Made by a program: the position numbers and the translations under genes. The notes beneath the pieces are model-generated. The model was not told the DNA's origin. It searched no databases and saw nothing but the letters and a program-made list of their open reading frames with translations. Positions 44,907-53,466 of a stretch of 64,000 nucleotides of DNA are shown here, one piece after another. The stretch's first letter is position 1. Each line of letters begins with the position of its first letter. This DNA is from Herbinix sp. (GTDB lineage: Bacteria > Bacillota > Clostridia > Lachnospirales > Lachnospiraceae), in the NCBI GenBank assembly GCA_029256105.1, contig JAQSYO010000008.1, positions 158,900-222,899 of the forward strand. The letters run 5' to 3'.

Positions 44907-46295
44907 ATGAAAAAGTTAATGTCGTTTGTTTTGTTAGTAGCAGTAGTGTTTTCCAATTTTATTTACGTTCCAACGACAGCATCAGCAGCATCAGCAGTTA
45001 CCGGAACAGTTATATTTTCCGGTTCGACATCCGTTAATCCGCTTATTCAGGCACTTGCAGAAGCCTTTATGGAGAAAAATCCTGGTATTAAAATCATTGA
45101 GCAAAATGTTACCGGTTCAGGTGCAGGTATCTCGGACGCCAAAGACACGAAAAGCGTAGTTGACTTTGGTATGTCAAGCAGAAACTTAACCAGTGCTGAG
45201 GCAGACGTATTAAACAAAATTCAGATATGCTTGGATGGTCTTGCCGTCGTTGTAAATAAACATAACCCAATTGACGAGATTTCTCCGGCACAACTCTACA
45301 AAATTTATACCAGAGACTCTTCGGCGCTTAACTGGGATCAAATTACCGGTTCGTACAAGTCAAGTATTAAAATCGCTCCCTTCGGACGGGAAGCCGGTTC
45401 TGGTACAAGAAGTTGTTTTGAGGACTTTTTTAAAGCAGATTATGGTACAGCACTTACCAGCGGCTATGATATCAAACTCGACGGTTCACTTGCAAGCACA
45501 GGCGTTATGCAGACCTCTGTTCAAAACAACAATGGAGCGATCGGTTATATGTCCCTCGGAGATATGGATGATACTAAGGTAAAGGCGTTGAAAGTAGAGG
45601 GTGTTGAGCCTTCCAAGTTCACTGTCGCAGATGGTACATATGCAATTAAAAGACCTTTCTTATTAGTTTATAACAAGACAAAAACGATTACTCCAGCTGC
45701 ACAAGCCTTCTTAGATTTCATTTCAAGCGCTGATGGCCAAGTAATCATTGATAAAATGGGATTTGTTAAGAATAATCTTGTCAGAGTGAAAGCAACTGAT
45801 CTAATCTTAAGAAGCACTGCCATCAACATTGAGCCCGATTCCAGTTTTTCTTTAGCTCCAAGCGTCGTTCCTTCCGATACAACGAACCAGAAATTAACGT
45901 TTACATCCTCGAACTCTGCTGTTGCTACAGTTTCTTCTACGGGTTTAGTTGTAGGTGTGAGCGCGGGCAGTGCTACCATTACTGCTAAGACAAACGATGG
46001 AACAAATATAAGTAGATCCTGCAAGGTAACGGTTGCAGATCCGGTAACCAGTGTCAAGCTAAATAAATCCAGTGCTAATCTTGAGGTTGGTAAAACACTC
46101 ACTTTAAAAGCAACGATTAACCCCTCCTTCGCTACCAATGATAAAGTGACCTGGAAGTCTTCCGATACTACGATAGCTACAGTTTCTTCAACCGGCATTA
46201 TTACCGGTAAGAAGGCTGGAAAAGTGAATATTACTGTTACAACTGATGATGGTAAAAAAACCGCTACCTGCAAAGTCACTGTAAATAAAAAGTAA
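44907..46295 (+). CDS. pstS: PstS phosphate-binding protein with two C-terminal Big2 domains
   Basis: The 462-residue exported protein begins with a standard signal peptide (cleavage probably after TASA, near residue 29) and lacks a lipobox. Residues about 33-290 are the phosphate-binding fold: FSGSTSVNPLIQALAEAF, GSGAGISDAK, SRNLT, and REAGSGTRSCFEDFF carry the expected phosphate contacts. Residues about 297-377 and 380-461 are two Big2 immunoglobulin-like domains (SSTGLVVGVSAGSATITAK; SSTGIITGKKAGKVNITV). Most Gram-positive PstS proteins are lipoproteins without such domains. It heads pstSCAB. Confidence 0.93.
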   Translation: MKKLMSFVLLVAVVFSNFIYVPTTASAASAVTGTVIFSGSTSVNPLIQALAEAFMEKNPGIKIIEQNVTGSGAGISDAKDTKSVVDFGMSSRNLTSAEADVLNKIQICLDGLAVVVNKHNPIDEISPAQLYKIYTRDSSALNWDQITGSYKSSIKIAPFGREAGSGTRSCFEDFFKADYGTALTSGYDIKLDGSLASTGVMQTSVQNNNGAIGYMSLGDMDDTKVKALKVEGVEPSKFTVADGTYAIKRPFLLVYNKTKTITPAAQAFLDFISSADGQVIIDKMGFVKNNLVRVKATDLILRSTAINIEPDSSFSLAPSVVPSDTTNQKLTFTSSNSAVATVSSTGLVVGVSAGSATITAKTNDGTNISRSCKVTVADPVTSVKLNKSSANLEVGKTLTLKATINPSFATNDKVTWKSSDTTIATVSSTGIITGKKAGKVNITVTTDDGKKTATCKVTVNKK

Positions 46296-46351
46296 AATAA
46301 GCAACATACATTGTGAATGATAAATTATATTAAGATCTTAAATAAGTAGAG

Positions 46352-46383
46352 TTATTGGCACTGCTAAGAAGCAGTGCCAATAA
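46352..46383 (+). other. Perfect hairpin between pstS and pstC
   Basis: TTATTGGCACTGCT (46352-46365) and AGCAGTGCCAATAA (46370-46383) form a 14-bp stem with a four-base loop and no T-run. It is suited to stabilising the pstS 3' end or reducing read-through so that binding protein exceeds permease. Confidence 0.8.
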
Positions 46384-46438
46384 CCAATTCATGATAAGTG
46401 TATTGATTATCAATTCATCTTGTACGAATGGAGAAGAT

Positions 46439-47317
46439 ATGAAAAAGCAAAGAGTTGATTTATATAACAGCATTTTTAAAGCTATCGTTTTTTCCTTTGC
46501 ACTAATTACGATGCTATCGGTTATTTTAATCGGAGTGTTCATGGTTATAAATGGAGGACCTAGCATTGTAAAAGTAGGGCTCAAAGAATTTCTTCTTAGC
46601 CCTGACTGGAATTCTGCAAACGACCCTCCCAGATATGGAATATTGGCATTTATTTTATCTTCTTTTTACTCCACTTTCTTTACGGTTTTGGTTGCGGTTC
46701 CGATTTCAATTCTGGTAGCGCTGGCCATTGGTCAGTTGATGCCAAAGAGACTGGGCTCGATTTTTCGCTCGATTATTAGTTTGCTAGCCGGTATTCCTTC
46801 GGTTATTTATGGCTTCCTGGGACTTGTTTTTGTAGTTCCTTTCGTGCAGAGAATATTTAACCTTTCGTCGGGACTTAATATGATTTCGGCTGTTATAGTC
46901 TTAATAGTTATGACACTTCCCACGATAATCAGTGTAAGTGAATCGAGCATCAACGCAGTGGATAAAGGCTATTTAGAAGCCGCCTTTGCTTTAGGCGTGC
47001 GAAAGGAATATGCACTCTTTACCATCGTTTTACCGGCTGCCAAATCAGGGATTATGGCTGCAGTTCTGCTCGGAGTCGGAAGAGCAATCGGTGAAACGAT
47101 GGCGGTTATGATGGTGGCCGGAAATATACCACAAATGCCCTCCATGCTAAAACCGGTTCGGTTCTTAACAACAGCAATTGTTACGGAAATGTCCTATGCA
47201 ACAGAGGAAACCAGAGGGGTTTTGATTGGAATTGGCCTAGTACTTTTCGTGTTTATTTTCATTATCAATTCAGTTTTTCATTTCCTTATTAAAAAGGCGG
47301 GCAATATAAATGGTTAA
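46439..47317 (+). CDS. pstC: Phosphate ABC transporter permease PstC
   Basis: The product has 292 residues from ATG 46439 (GGAG six bases upstream; the frame is open to 46355 without a site). It has six membrane helices and the permease EAA loop near AAFALGVRKEYALFTIVLPAAKSG. It pairs with PstA to form the channel. It overlaps pstA by eight bases. Confidence 0.94.
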   Translation: MKKQRVDLYNSIFKAIVFSFALITMLSVILIGVFMVINGGPSIVKVGLKEFLLSPDWNSANDPPRYGILAFILSSFYSTFFTVLVAVPISILVALAIGQLMPKRLGSIFRSIISLLAGIPSVIYGFLGLVFVVPFVQRIFNLSSGLNMISAVIVLIVMTLPTIISVSESSINAVDKGYLEAAFALGVRKEYALFTIVLPAAKSGIMAAVLLGVGRAIGETMAVMMVAGNIPQMPSMLKPVRFLTTAIVTEMSYATEETRGVLIGIGLVLFVFIFIINSVFHFLIKKAGNING

Positions 47318-48191
47318 AAACGTATATGAAAAACAAATAAGACCAGGTATTATCGCGGTACGGACGTTGATTTACACGGTCACCGCTTTCGTGATTCTTT
47401 TAGTTATAGCAATTATTGCATATCTAATTATAAAAGGGCTCCCCTATATCAATTGGGAATTTCTATCTAAGGCACCCTCTCGTTTAAATGAAACCTATGG
47501 AATTGCTCCTATGATTATTAACACCTTATATACTGTTTTGATTACACTTGTTGTATCCATTCCGCTTGGTATCGGAACGGCGATATATCTCGCGGAATAT
47601 TCAAAGCCGGGCAAAATTATATCTGCGTTCCGATTTGCCATTGAAATTCTTGCAGGAATTCCTTCCATTGTTTATGGTTTATTTGGATTAGCATTTTATG
47701 TAACTGCACTAAAGATCGGAAGCGGCAGCGGCTCTCTGCTGTCAGGTGCGCTCACCTGTGCGCTGATTGTTCTGCCTACGATGATCCGAACCACAGAAGA
47801 AGCCTTGATGCAAGTGAATTCAACCTATCGTGAAGCGGCATTTTCCTTGGGAGCTTCAAAGCTGCACATCATCCGTACAATATTGCTACCGAGTGCGTTA
47901 CCGGGAATAGTTGTGGCGGTGATATTAAGTATAGGAAGAATCGTCAGTGAATCTGCAGCACTTATTTATACCGCAGGCGTAGATTACACCATGCCTACAA
48001 ATTATGTCAAACATATTGTGGAGCCTGGAGCCGGATTAACGGTACAACTCTATTTATATGCAACCGAAGGTGGTGTTCCCGATTGGGTTCCTTATGCTAT
48101 GGCGGCAATTTTAATAATACTGGTATTTGTTATTAATCTTACGGCGAATATAATTGCAGGTCTATTCAAAAAGAAGGTGAGCTTTAAATAA
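47310..48191 (+). CDS. pstA: Phosphate ABC transporter permease PstA
   Basis: A 293-residue permease with six helices and the EAA loop [21 protein letters not shown]. The conserved LAEYSKPGK and [15 protein letters not shown] segments are typical of PstA. It overlaps pstC by eight bases and shares one base with the pstB start, showing a tightly coupled operon. Confidence 0.94.
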   Translation: MVKNVYEKQIRPGIIAVRTLIYTVTAFVILLVIAIIAYLIIKGLPYINWEFLSKAPSRLNETYGIAPMIINTLYTVLITLVVSIPLGIGTAIYLAEYSKPGKIISAFRFAIEILAGIPSIVYGLFGLAFYVTALKIGSGSGSLLSGALTCALIVLPTMIRTTEEALMQVNSTYREAAFSLGASKLHIIRTILLPSALPGIVVAVILSIGRIVSESAALIYTAGVDYTMPTNYVKHIVEPGAGLTVQLYLYATEGGVPDWVPYAMAAILIILVFVINLTANIIAGLFKKKVSFK

Positions 48192-48940
48192 TGGGCATTA
48201 TTACTACAAAAAACCTGAATCTCTATTATGGAGATAAACAAGCAATAAACAATGTAACGATGGAAATTGAAAAGAATGAGATTACGGCGTTAATCGGTCC
48301 TTCCGGTTGCGGTAAGTCAACGTTCTTAAGGGTCTTAAACCGGATGAATGATATTATTCCGAACTGTAAAACCACTGGAGAAGTGATTTTTGATGATATT
48401 AATATATATAACAGCAAAATTGACCCTATGCTAATTCGTAAGAAAATAGGAATGGTGTTTCAAAAGCCAAATCTATTCCCTTTCAGTATATATGACAACA
48501 TAGCTTATGCACCGAAATACCATGGTAAAAAGCGAGGAGAGATTGATGAAATTGTGGAAAGCAGCCTGAGGGCAGCTGCTTTGTGGGAGGAGGTCAAAGA
48601 TCGCTTAAAGAAGAGTGCACTTTCTCTTTCCGGCGGACAGCAACAACGTCTTTGCATCGCCAGAACAATTGCACTTAATCCTGAGGTTATTTTATTGGAT
48701 GAAGCGACGAGTGCATTAGACCCTATTTCTACTTATAATATTGAGGATTTATTAGGAAGATTAAAAAAAACATATACCGTCGTTATTGTTACACATAATA
48801 TGCAACAGGCTTCACGGATAGCAGATAAAACAGCTTTCTTTTTACTTGGCGATTTAATTGAATATGACTCGACCGAAAAGATTTTCACCAATCCTAGGGA
48901 CAAAAAAACTTTGGATTATGTGAGTGGGCATTTCGGATAA
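48191..48940 (+). CDS. pstB: Phosphate ABC transporter ATPase PstB
   Basis: A 249-residue ATPase: Walker [11 protein letters not shown]-loop [14 protein letters not shown], signature LSGGQQQR, Walker [14 protein letters not shown] and the switch His in VIVTHNMQQ. It energises phosphate import through PstCA. phoU usually follows pstB, but none is found here, and no phoBR pair is in the window. Confidence 0.95.
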   Translation: MGIITTKNLNLYYGDKQAINNVTMEIEKNEITALIGPSGCGKSTFLRVLNRMNDIIPNCKTTGEVIFDDINIYNSKIDPMLIRKKIGMVFQKPNLFPFSIYDNIAYAPKYHGKKRGEIDEIVESSLRAAALWEEVKDRLKKSALSLSGGQQQRLCIARTIALNPEVILLDEATSALDPISTYNIEDLLGRLKKTYTVVIVTHNMQQASRIADKTAFFLLGDLIEYDSTEKIFTNPRDKKTLDYVSGHFG

Positions 48941-49293
48941 TAAATCTACAGAGGAGAAGCCAACTTATTCAGTTGGCTTAAAGGGGAGAATTAATTCAGT
49001 TAAAAATCTATATGAATTTTACTTGTTAGCATCTTTATTACAAATTATGTGTTTGATAGGTTTATTATATATTCAAATTGTGTCAAAGATGTTGAAAAAT
49101 TGTGAAAAGAATATGGAGAAAGGCAGAATTCAAAATATAAGCATTACCTGACAAGTAGTAACATACCTTATAGTGGACAGAAGTAAATTCGGCTAAATGT
49201 TAATTAACATATCACTTAGGATACCTTGCTTTGTAACGGTACAAAGTACTTACGATGGACAATAATAGTCAAGTGAGGGAAAGGAGAAAAATT
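48941..49293 (+). other. Gene-poor gap after pstB
   Basis: No convincing gene. A 75-codon frame (48924-49151) starting at a GTG inside pstB encodes one hydrophobic stretch but has no ribosome site of its own. No terminator is clear. A relic downstream of pstB is possible. Confidence 0.4.
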
Positions 49294-49587
49294 TTGGTGG
49301 AATTTTTATCAAGATATGTGGTAGTCGTTGTTTTAGCAATTTGCTTATGCTTAGGATATATAATTAAGCACAGTATTTCATTTATCCCGAATAAATACAT
49401 ACCGCTCATTATGGCGGTTACCGGAATTATTTTAAATGTTTGGATTAGTGGATGGACATTTACACCGGAGATATTACTTGGAGGCTTGGCAAGCGGATTG
49501 GCAAGTACGGGAGCCTTTGAGATGATAAGAAATATTGCAACCAAAGAAGAGCTTACGAATACGGATATGAATACTAATACAAACTAA
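49294..49587 (+). CDS. Small two-helix membrane protein, phage-holin-like
   Basis: The product has 97 residues from TTG 49294, seven bases after AAGGAG; the ATG at 49255 lacks a ribosome site. Two hydrophobic segments (VVVVVLAICLCLGY and IPLIMAVTGIILNVWISG) and a glycine-rich GGLASGLASTGAFEMIRN match small phage-type holin families found in clostridia. No endolysin or other phage gene is nearby, so it is either a domesticated holin or an unrelated small membrane protein. Confidence 0.65.
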   Translation: MVEFLSRYVVVVVLAICLCLGYIIKHSISFIPNKYIPLIMAVTGIILNVWISGWTFTPEILLGGLASGLASTGAFEMIRNIATKEELTNTDMNTNTN

Positions 49588-49590
49588 TTA

Positions 49591-49674
49591 TAAGAGGCTG
49601 TTATTAGAAAGGAACTTCAAACATTCGATTTTATGTCTAATATTTGGGGTTGCACTTTACTATCACAGCCTCTT
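49591..49674. terminator. Long inverted repeat between converging genes
   Basis: AAGAGGCTGT (49591-49600) pairs with ACAGCCTCTT (49665-49674), enclosing about 64 bases. It shares the AGGCTGT end with the helicase terminator at 22065-22163, so the two may belong to one repeat class. Confidence 0.6.
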
Positions 49675-49686
49675 AATATTATATTA

Positions 49687-50079
49687 TTAATTGGTTAAGG
49701 CATGATATGCAGCCATCCTGATTACATCACTAGAATAGGTTGCACCACTAATGGCGTCGACCTGAAGGCTGTTATTTTGAACAATATCTTCTACAATTGC
49801 TTCCGCAGGTTTCCCTAGCCCACATTCATGAGATAGAATGGTTACCTGTGTAATGACATGATCCTTAACGTTTACTTCAACCGAGGCTTTCACGAGCCCT
49901 CCATCTTCACTTCCGGTATAGGTACCATCCTCAACAGTTGCTAAATCAAGGTTACCAAAATTAAAGTTCTTGTAAACGGAGGTGGTATTACCCATTTTGA
50001 CGAATAAAATTATACCACCAATGATAATTACCGCAAAGAGTGAGCCAATTATAATTAACGCTTTTTTAGACTTTGTCAT
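49687..50079 (-). CDS. Membrane-anchored FMN-binding domain protein
   Basis: The 130-residue product has one N-terminal membrane helix (residues 7-27) and an extracytoplasmic FMN_bind domain. DAISGATYSSDVI near the C-terminus contains the Ser-Gly-Ala-Thr core in which the Thr is covalently flavinylated by ApbE in characterised members. It is the third gene of a MarR-flavodoxin-FMN_bind operon, one base after the flavodoxin gene, and may serve extracytoplasmic electron transfer. No apbE gene is in the window. Confidence 0.88.
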   Translation of the reverse strand: MTKSKKALIIIGSLFAVIIIGGIILFVKMGNTTSVYKNFNFGNLDLATVEDGTYTGSEDGGLVKASVEVNVKDHVITQVTILSHECGLGKPAEAIVEDIVQNNSLQVDAISGATYSSDVIRMAAYHALTN

Positions 50080-50080
50080 A

Positions 50081-50620
50081 TTATTCTCCTATCCCTATAA
50101 ATTTTAAAATGGGTTCGATATACTTTACATTAGTAAAATCTAAGGGATGATCATAGCTTGCTAACATACCCTTTGCATCTGCGTCTGGATTTTTTGTATT
50201 TTTTAATTTGATCTTCATCAGTGTCATAAGAATTTTATTGAAGAAGGTTAAACGACTGTAATCAAAACCGCCGCGAAGATAAAAGAACTTTATCTTATCC
50301 AGCTGCTCGGCAGGTATATTAGCTTTGCGGACCTCCTCTGTGGTTTCCGAGCGACTGGGAGAAGCACCTACGGCATATACAATAAGCTTTTTATTCTTAA
50401 GTAGATCGTAATTTTTAGTAATCAATTTAATCCCATTAATACCTATCGCATATAACCCAGCTCCGTAGATAATGGTATCGTAGCTTAATAAATCCTTGGC
50501 TTTTGCCTTTGTACCTTCTAATAAATCACATTTTAGCTTCTCTGAAAGCCAGATTGCGTAATTCTTTGCAAATCCTGATTTGGATCGGTAAACTACCACT
50601 ATTTTCTTATTCTCCGACAT
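50081..50620 (-). CDS. Flavodoxin-domain protein
   Basis: A 179-residue cytoplasmic flavodoxin-like protein (flavodoxin_5 group, HemG-like). The FMN phosphate loop is YRSKSGFAKNYA near residue 12, and IIYGAGLYAIGINGIK follows. The C-terminal part ends with a hydrophobic LKFIGIG. HemG-type protoporphyrinogen oxidase activity is not implied. Its start lies within the MarR gene (14-base overlap). Confidence 0.85.
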   Translation of the reverse strand: MSENKKIVVVYRSKSGFAKNYAIWLSEKLKCDLLEGTKAKAKDLLSYDTIIYGAGLYAIGINGIKLITKNYDLLKNKKLIVYAVGASPSRSETTEEVRKANIPAEQLDKIKFFYLRGGFDYSRLTFFNKILMTLMKIKLKNTKNPDADAKGMLASYDHPLDFTNVKYIEPILKFIGIGE

Positions 50621-51071
50621 AATCCTTTTCCATCCCTTCTAATCTATCTCTCATAGACAACATAACTTTCTTTGTAGCAGCCAAATCGGTTTCTTCAAAA
50701 TGATCGAACAATTTTGACATAAAAGCGCTGCTTTTTTTATCATAAGCCTTACTAAACTCTTCGCTTTTTCGAGTAGGCGTAATGCGTAAGCGCCTGCCAT
50801 CTTCCGCATCCTTACTTAATTCCACATAACCCTTCTGCTCGAGTTTAAGCACCAATTGCTTCACGTTCTGATGGGAACTGCCAACAGCCGAGGACAATTC
50901 GTTCAGGGTTGGGGAGTAACCATCCATAATGCCAAGGATTACTAAGACAAACCATTGCTTCGTGGATATCTCAGCAAAGAAGGAATCTCCAATGGTTTGA
51001 AGTTGGTTGGATAACATAAAAATTAAAGCAAATATCACATATTTATTATCTCTATCGGGTGGTAGGTTCAT
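50607..51071 (-). CDS. MarR-family transcriptional regulator
   Basis: A 154-residue winged-helix protein (NELSSAVGSSHQNVKQLVLKLEQKG; wing DAEDGRRLRITPT). AAGGAGATAACC precedes ATG. It is the first gene of the three-gene redox operon, and two perfect palindromes over its promoter suggest autoregulation. Confidence 0.9.
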   Translation of the reverse strand: MNLPPDRDNKYVIFALIFMLSNQLQTIGDSFFAEISTKQWFVLVILGIMDGYSPTLNELSSAVGSSHQNVKQLVLKLEQKGYVELSKDAEDGRRLRITPTRKSEEFSKAYDKKSSAFMSKLFDHFEETDLAATKKVMLSMRDRLEGMEKDYVGE

Positions 51072-51089
51072 GGTTATCTCCTTAATTAA

Positions 51090-51142
51090 GTAATATATTA
51101 CCTATTAATATGTAATATATTACTTATACTAAAATATGTCAA
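51090..51142 (-). promoter_or_regulatory. Promoter and twin palindromic operator of the MarR operon
   Basis: GTAATATATTAC occurs twice (51090-51101, 51112-51123) with a 10-base gap. On the minus strand TTGACA (51142-51137), 17 bp, TATATT (51119-51114) is the promoter, and the upstream palindrome covers its -10. Bound repressor would block initiation. Confidence 0.85.
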
Positions 51143-51199
51143 TAGTTATTTATCAATTATTAAGATTAAATGACTATTAAAACATCTATAAGGTAGCTG

Positions 51200-51343
51200 C
51201 TACTTATTATCGTGCGAGGCTAGCTTCTTTAATCCCGAGAGAGAGGAATAACAAGCGTTCGCAAGGTCCTCCAGGGTAAATTCATTACAAAGATTCTCTT
51301 CAATATAATTAATTGCATCGGTAAGGATATAGAAATTTTTCAA
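51200..51343 (-). pseudogene. Truncated AraC-type DNA-binding domain (47 codons)
   Basis: A TTG at 51343 preceded by CAGGTGAT opens a 47-codon frame reading LKNFYILTDAINYIEENLCN and then EFTLEDLANACYSSLSGLKKL, ending at TAG 51202-51200. This is the beginning of an AraC helix-turn-helix domain (first of two motifs) with nothing after it. No continuation is seen in the other frames nearby. It is best read as the remnant of a deleted regulator gene. Confidence 0.7.
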
Positions 51344-51465
51344 AGGTATCACCTGCCTTGATGGTTACTATTACTGATATAACGGTACCGTATGATGTCA
51401 TAATAACACAGGAGCGTATGCTTTACTTGATTATTTGTATACAAATGCTATTAAAATAGTAACTG

Positions 51466-52002
51466 CTAAAGTGTATTATTCCACTCCTCTTTTGTCATAG
51501 AATAACATGCAACATCATAAACAGAGTTATCATAGATTTGTGCGGCGTGTCTTAATATTCCTTCATAAACAAAGCCGCATTTCTCGATGACACGTTTTGA
51601 TTGTTCATTAAAGGTATAGTGATGTATGGTAAGTAGTGTTATATTTAGATTTTCAAAGGCATAGCGAATAGCAGCTTTTGCAGCTTCCGCCATGATTCCC
51701 TGGCCCCAATAATCCTCTGAAAGGACAAAGCCAAGCATTCTTACATCCTTTACAGAACGATAGCGATCCTCATGTAATCCCAGAGAACCGATAAGCTTGT
51801 TGCTTTTCTTATCCACCAAAGCCCATACTTCATTGCCTTCCATAAATCGATTTAGGATTCCAAGTGTCTCCTCTACAGTTTTATGAGGTGGCCAGCCGGC
51901 ACGGGGACCAACCTTTGGGTTTTTCGCATATTCATAAAAATCCTCCAGGTCGGTCTCACGAAATTCTCTCAGCAGCAAACGTGTTGTCTCTAAGCTCTTC
52001 AT
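51466..52002 (-). CDS. GNAT-family N-acetyltransferase (RimJ/RimL type)
   Basis: A 178-residue acetyltransferase: TTRLLLREFRETDLEDFYEY at the start, IGSLGLHEDRYRSVKDVRMLGF, the acetyl-CoA loop region YWGQGIMAEAAKAAIRYAF and VIEKCGFVYEG at the end. The acceptor is not predictable. GAGGAG lies upstream of either TTG 52005 or ATG 52002. Confidence 0.9.
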   Translation of the reverse strand: MKSLETTRLLLREFRETDLEDFYEYAKNPKVGPRAGWPPHKTVEETLGILNRFMEGNEVWALVDKKSNKLIGSLGLHEDRYRSVKDVRMLGFVLSEDYWGQGIMAEAAKAAIRYAFENLNITLLTIHHYTFNEQSKRVIEKCGFVYEGILRHAAQIYDNSVYDVACYSMTKEEWNNTL

Positions 52003-52152
52003 CAAAATTGTACTCCTCTCTGTTGTAAGTTATTATCAAATATCTTGTAAACGTATTCTTTAGATAAAATTAGTATGAGTATACTCGCTTGTATTGAAAA
52101 GTGCAAGAAAATAATGTAAAATAAAAACAGAATGAATGTTCGAGGAGTTGGC

Positions 52153-52182
52153 TTGCGATTTTATATTTTTCTATGTTATAAT
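52153..52182 (+). promoter_or_regulatory. Promoter of the YhaO/YhaN genes
   Basis: TTGCGA (52153-52158), 18 bp, TATAAT (52177-52182), 166 bases before the first gene. Nothing else is seen in the 52003-52347 gap. Confidence 0.65.
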
Positions 52183-52347
52183 AGAATAGGATCGTTTATG
52201 AAATAGAAAATTTCATTCATAGTGTTAATGGGTTCTGTTGTCCAGAGCAAAGATTATAGTAAAATCACAGACAGAAATGAGATATGTAGTTTATATTATA
52301 GATGGATATTAAGAGGAATAATAAAATGAAGAAATGAGGAAGAGACT

Positions 52348-53415
52348 ATGAAGTTTTTACATATTGCGGACGTGCATCTTGGTGCGGTTCCAGATTCAAA
52401 TATGCCTTGGGGTGTTCTAAGGGAGGAAGAAATCTGGAGAAGCTTTCAGAATATCATAACGATTTGTAATGACGAAAAGATAGACCTGTTATTAATAGCG
52501 GGAGATTTATTCCATCGCCAACCACTAGTCAGGGAACTAAAGGAGGTCAACTATTCCTTTAGTAAATTAGAGACAGCACAAGTTGCCATCATGGCGGGAA
52601 ATCATGATTTCATTGGTGCCAGATCCTACTATCAGGGTTTTGAGTGGGACGAGAAGGTACATATGTTTTTAAAGGATACACTGGAAGTTATCGAATTTCC
52701 TATGCTTAACGCTGAAGTCTATGGTTTCAGCTACCATACGAGAGATATTACGGACCCGTTATATGATACGGTAAAACCGGATGCAAATGACCGAATTCAT
52801 ATTCTGCTTGCCCATGGTGGGGATGAAAAAGATATTCCATTTAATCGCAAGAAGCTGCAGGACTCAGGCTTTGACTATATAGCGCTCGGGCACATCCATA
52901 AACCCGAGCTGATCAGTGATAAAATTGCATATTCCGGTTCCTTAGAACCCCTTGATAAAAATGAGCTTGGGGAACGTGGTTATATTCTAGGGGAAATTTC
53001 TCAGGAGGAAAATGGCAAGACAAAGACTTCAATCCGATTTGTCCCCAGCTCAGTTAGGCAATATAAGAGGATGATCCTAGCGGTTAATCAAGATACAACA
53101 AATGGAGCACTTCTAGATCAGGCAAAAGACATCATGAGAGATAATGGAACACAGCATATCTATTCGTTTTGCATCACAGGAGTAAGGGATGAAACAATCC
53201 ACTTTGATAAAGAAGCTATTAAAAAACTCGGGAATATACTTGAAGTAGACGACCAGTCAGTTCCGGATTATGATTTTGATGCGCTATACCGAGAGAATGC
53301 TGATAATATGATCGGATTGTTTATTCAAAAGATTCGGGAGAATGCGAAGCAGGACGTGGTGGCCAAAAAGGCACTATATTATGGAATTGAGGCATTACTT
53401 ACCTCAAAAGGCTAA
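52348..53415 (+). CDS. yhaO: Metallophosphoesterase, SbcD/YhaO-like DNA exonuclease subunit
   Basis: The 355-residue protein has all calcineurin-type metal motifs: HIADVHLG, GDLFHRQ, GNHDF, LLAHGGD and GHIHKPE. Mre11/SbcD-type nucleases pair with a Rad50/SbcC-like ATPase, here the next gene, 51 bases downstream. Length and partner favour YhaO over SbcD. Likely role in double-strand-break repair or DNA end processing. Confidence 0.9.
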   Translation: MKFLHIADVHLGAVPDSNMPWGVLREEEIWRSFQNIITICNDEKIDLLLIAGDLFHRQPLVRELKEVNYSFSKLETAQVAIMAGNHDFIGARSYYQGFEWDEKVHMFLKDTLEVIEFPMLNAEVYGFSYHTRDITDPLYDTVKPDANDRIHILLAHGGDEKDIPFNRKKLQDSGFDYIALGHIHKPELISDKIAYSGSLEPLDKNELGERGYILGEISQEENGKTKTSIRFVPSSVRQYKRMILAVNQDTTNGALLDQAKDIMRDNGTQHIYSFCITGVRDETIHFDKEAIKKLGNILEVDDQSVPDYDFDALYRENADNMIGLFIQKIRENAKQDVVAKKALYYGIEALLTSKG

Positions 53416-53466
53416 GGGATGCTATTTAATGAAAGTTAACTTACTTTGGAAAGGGTTTGGTGAAAG

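Noticed and set aside
48924..49151. 75-codon frame starting inside pstB with one hydrophobic segment
   Set aside because: Its GTG start has no ribosome site and the sequence after the pstB stop is low-complexity AT-rich; kept only as a note in the gap entry.
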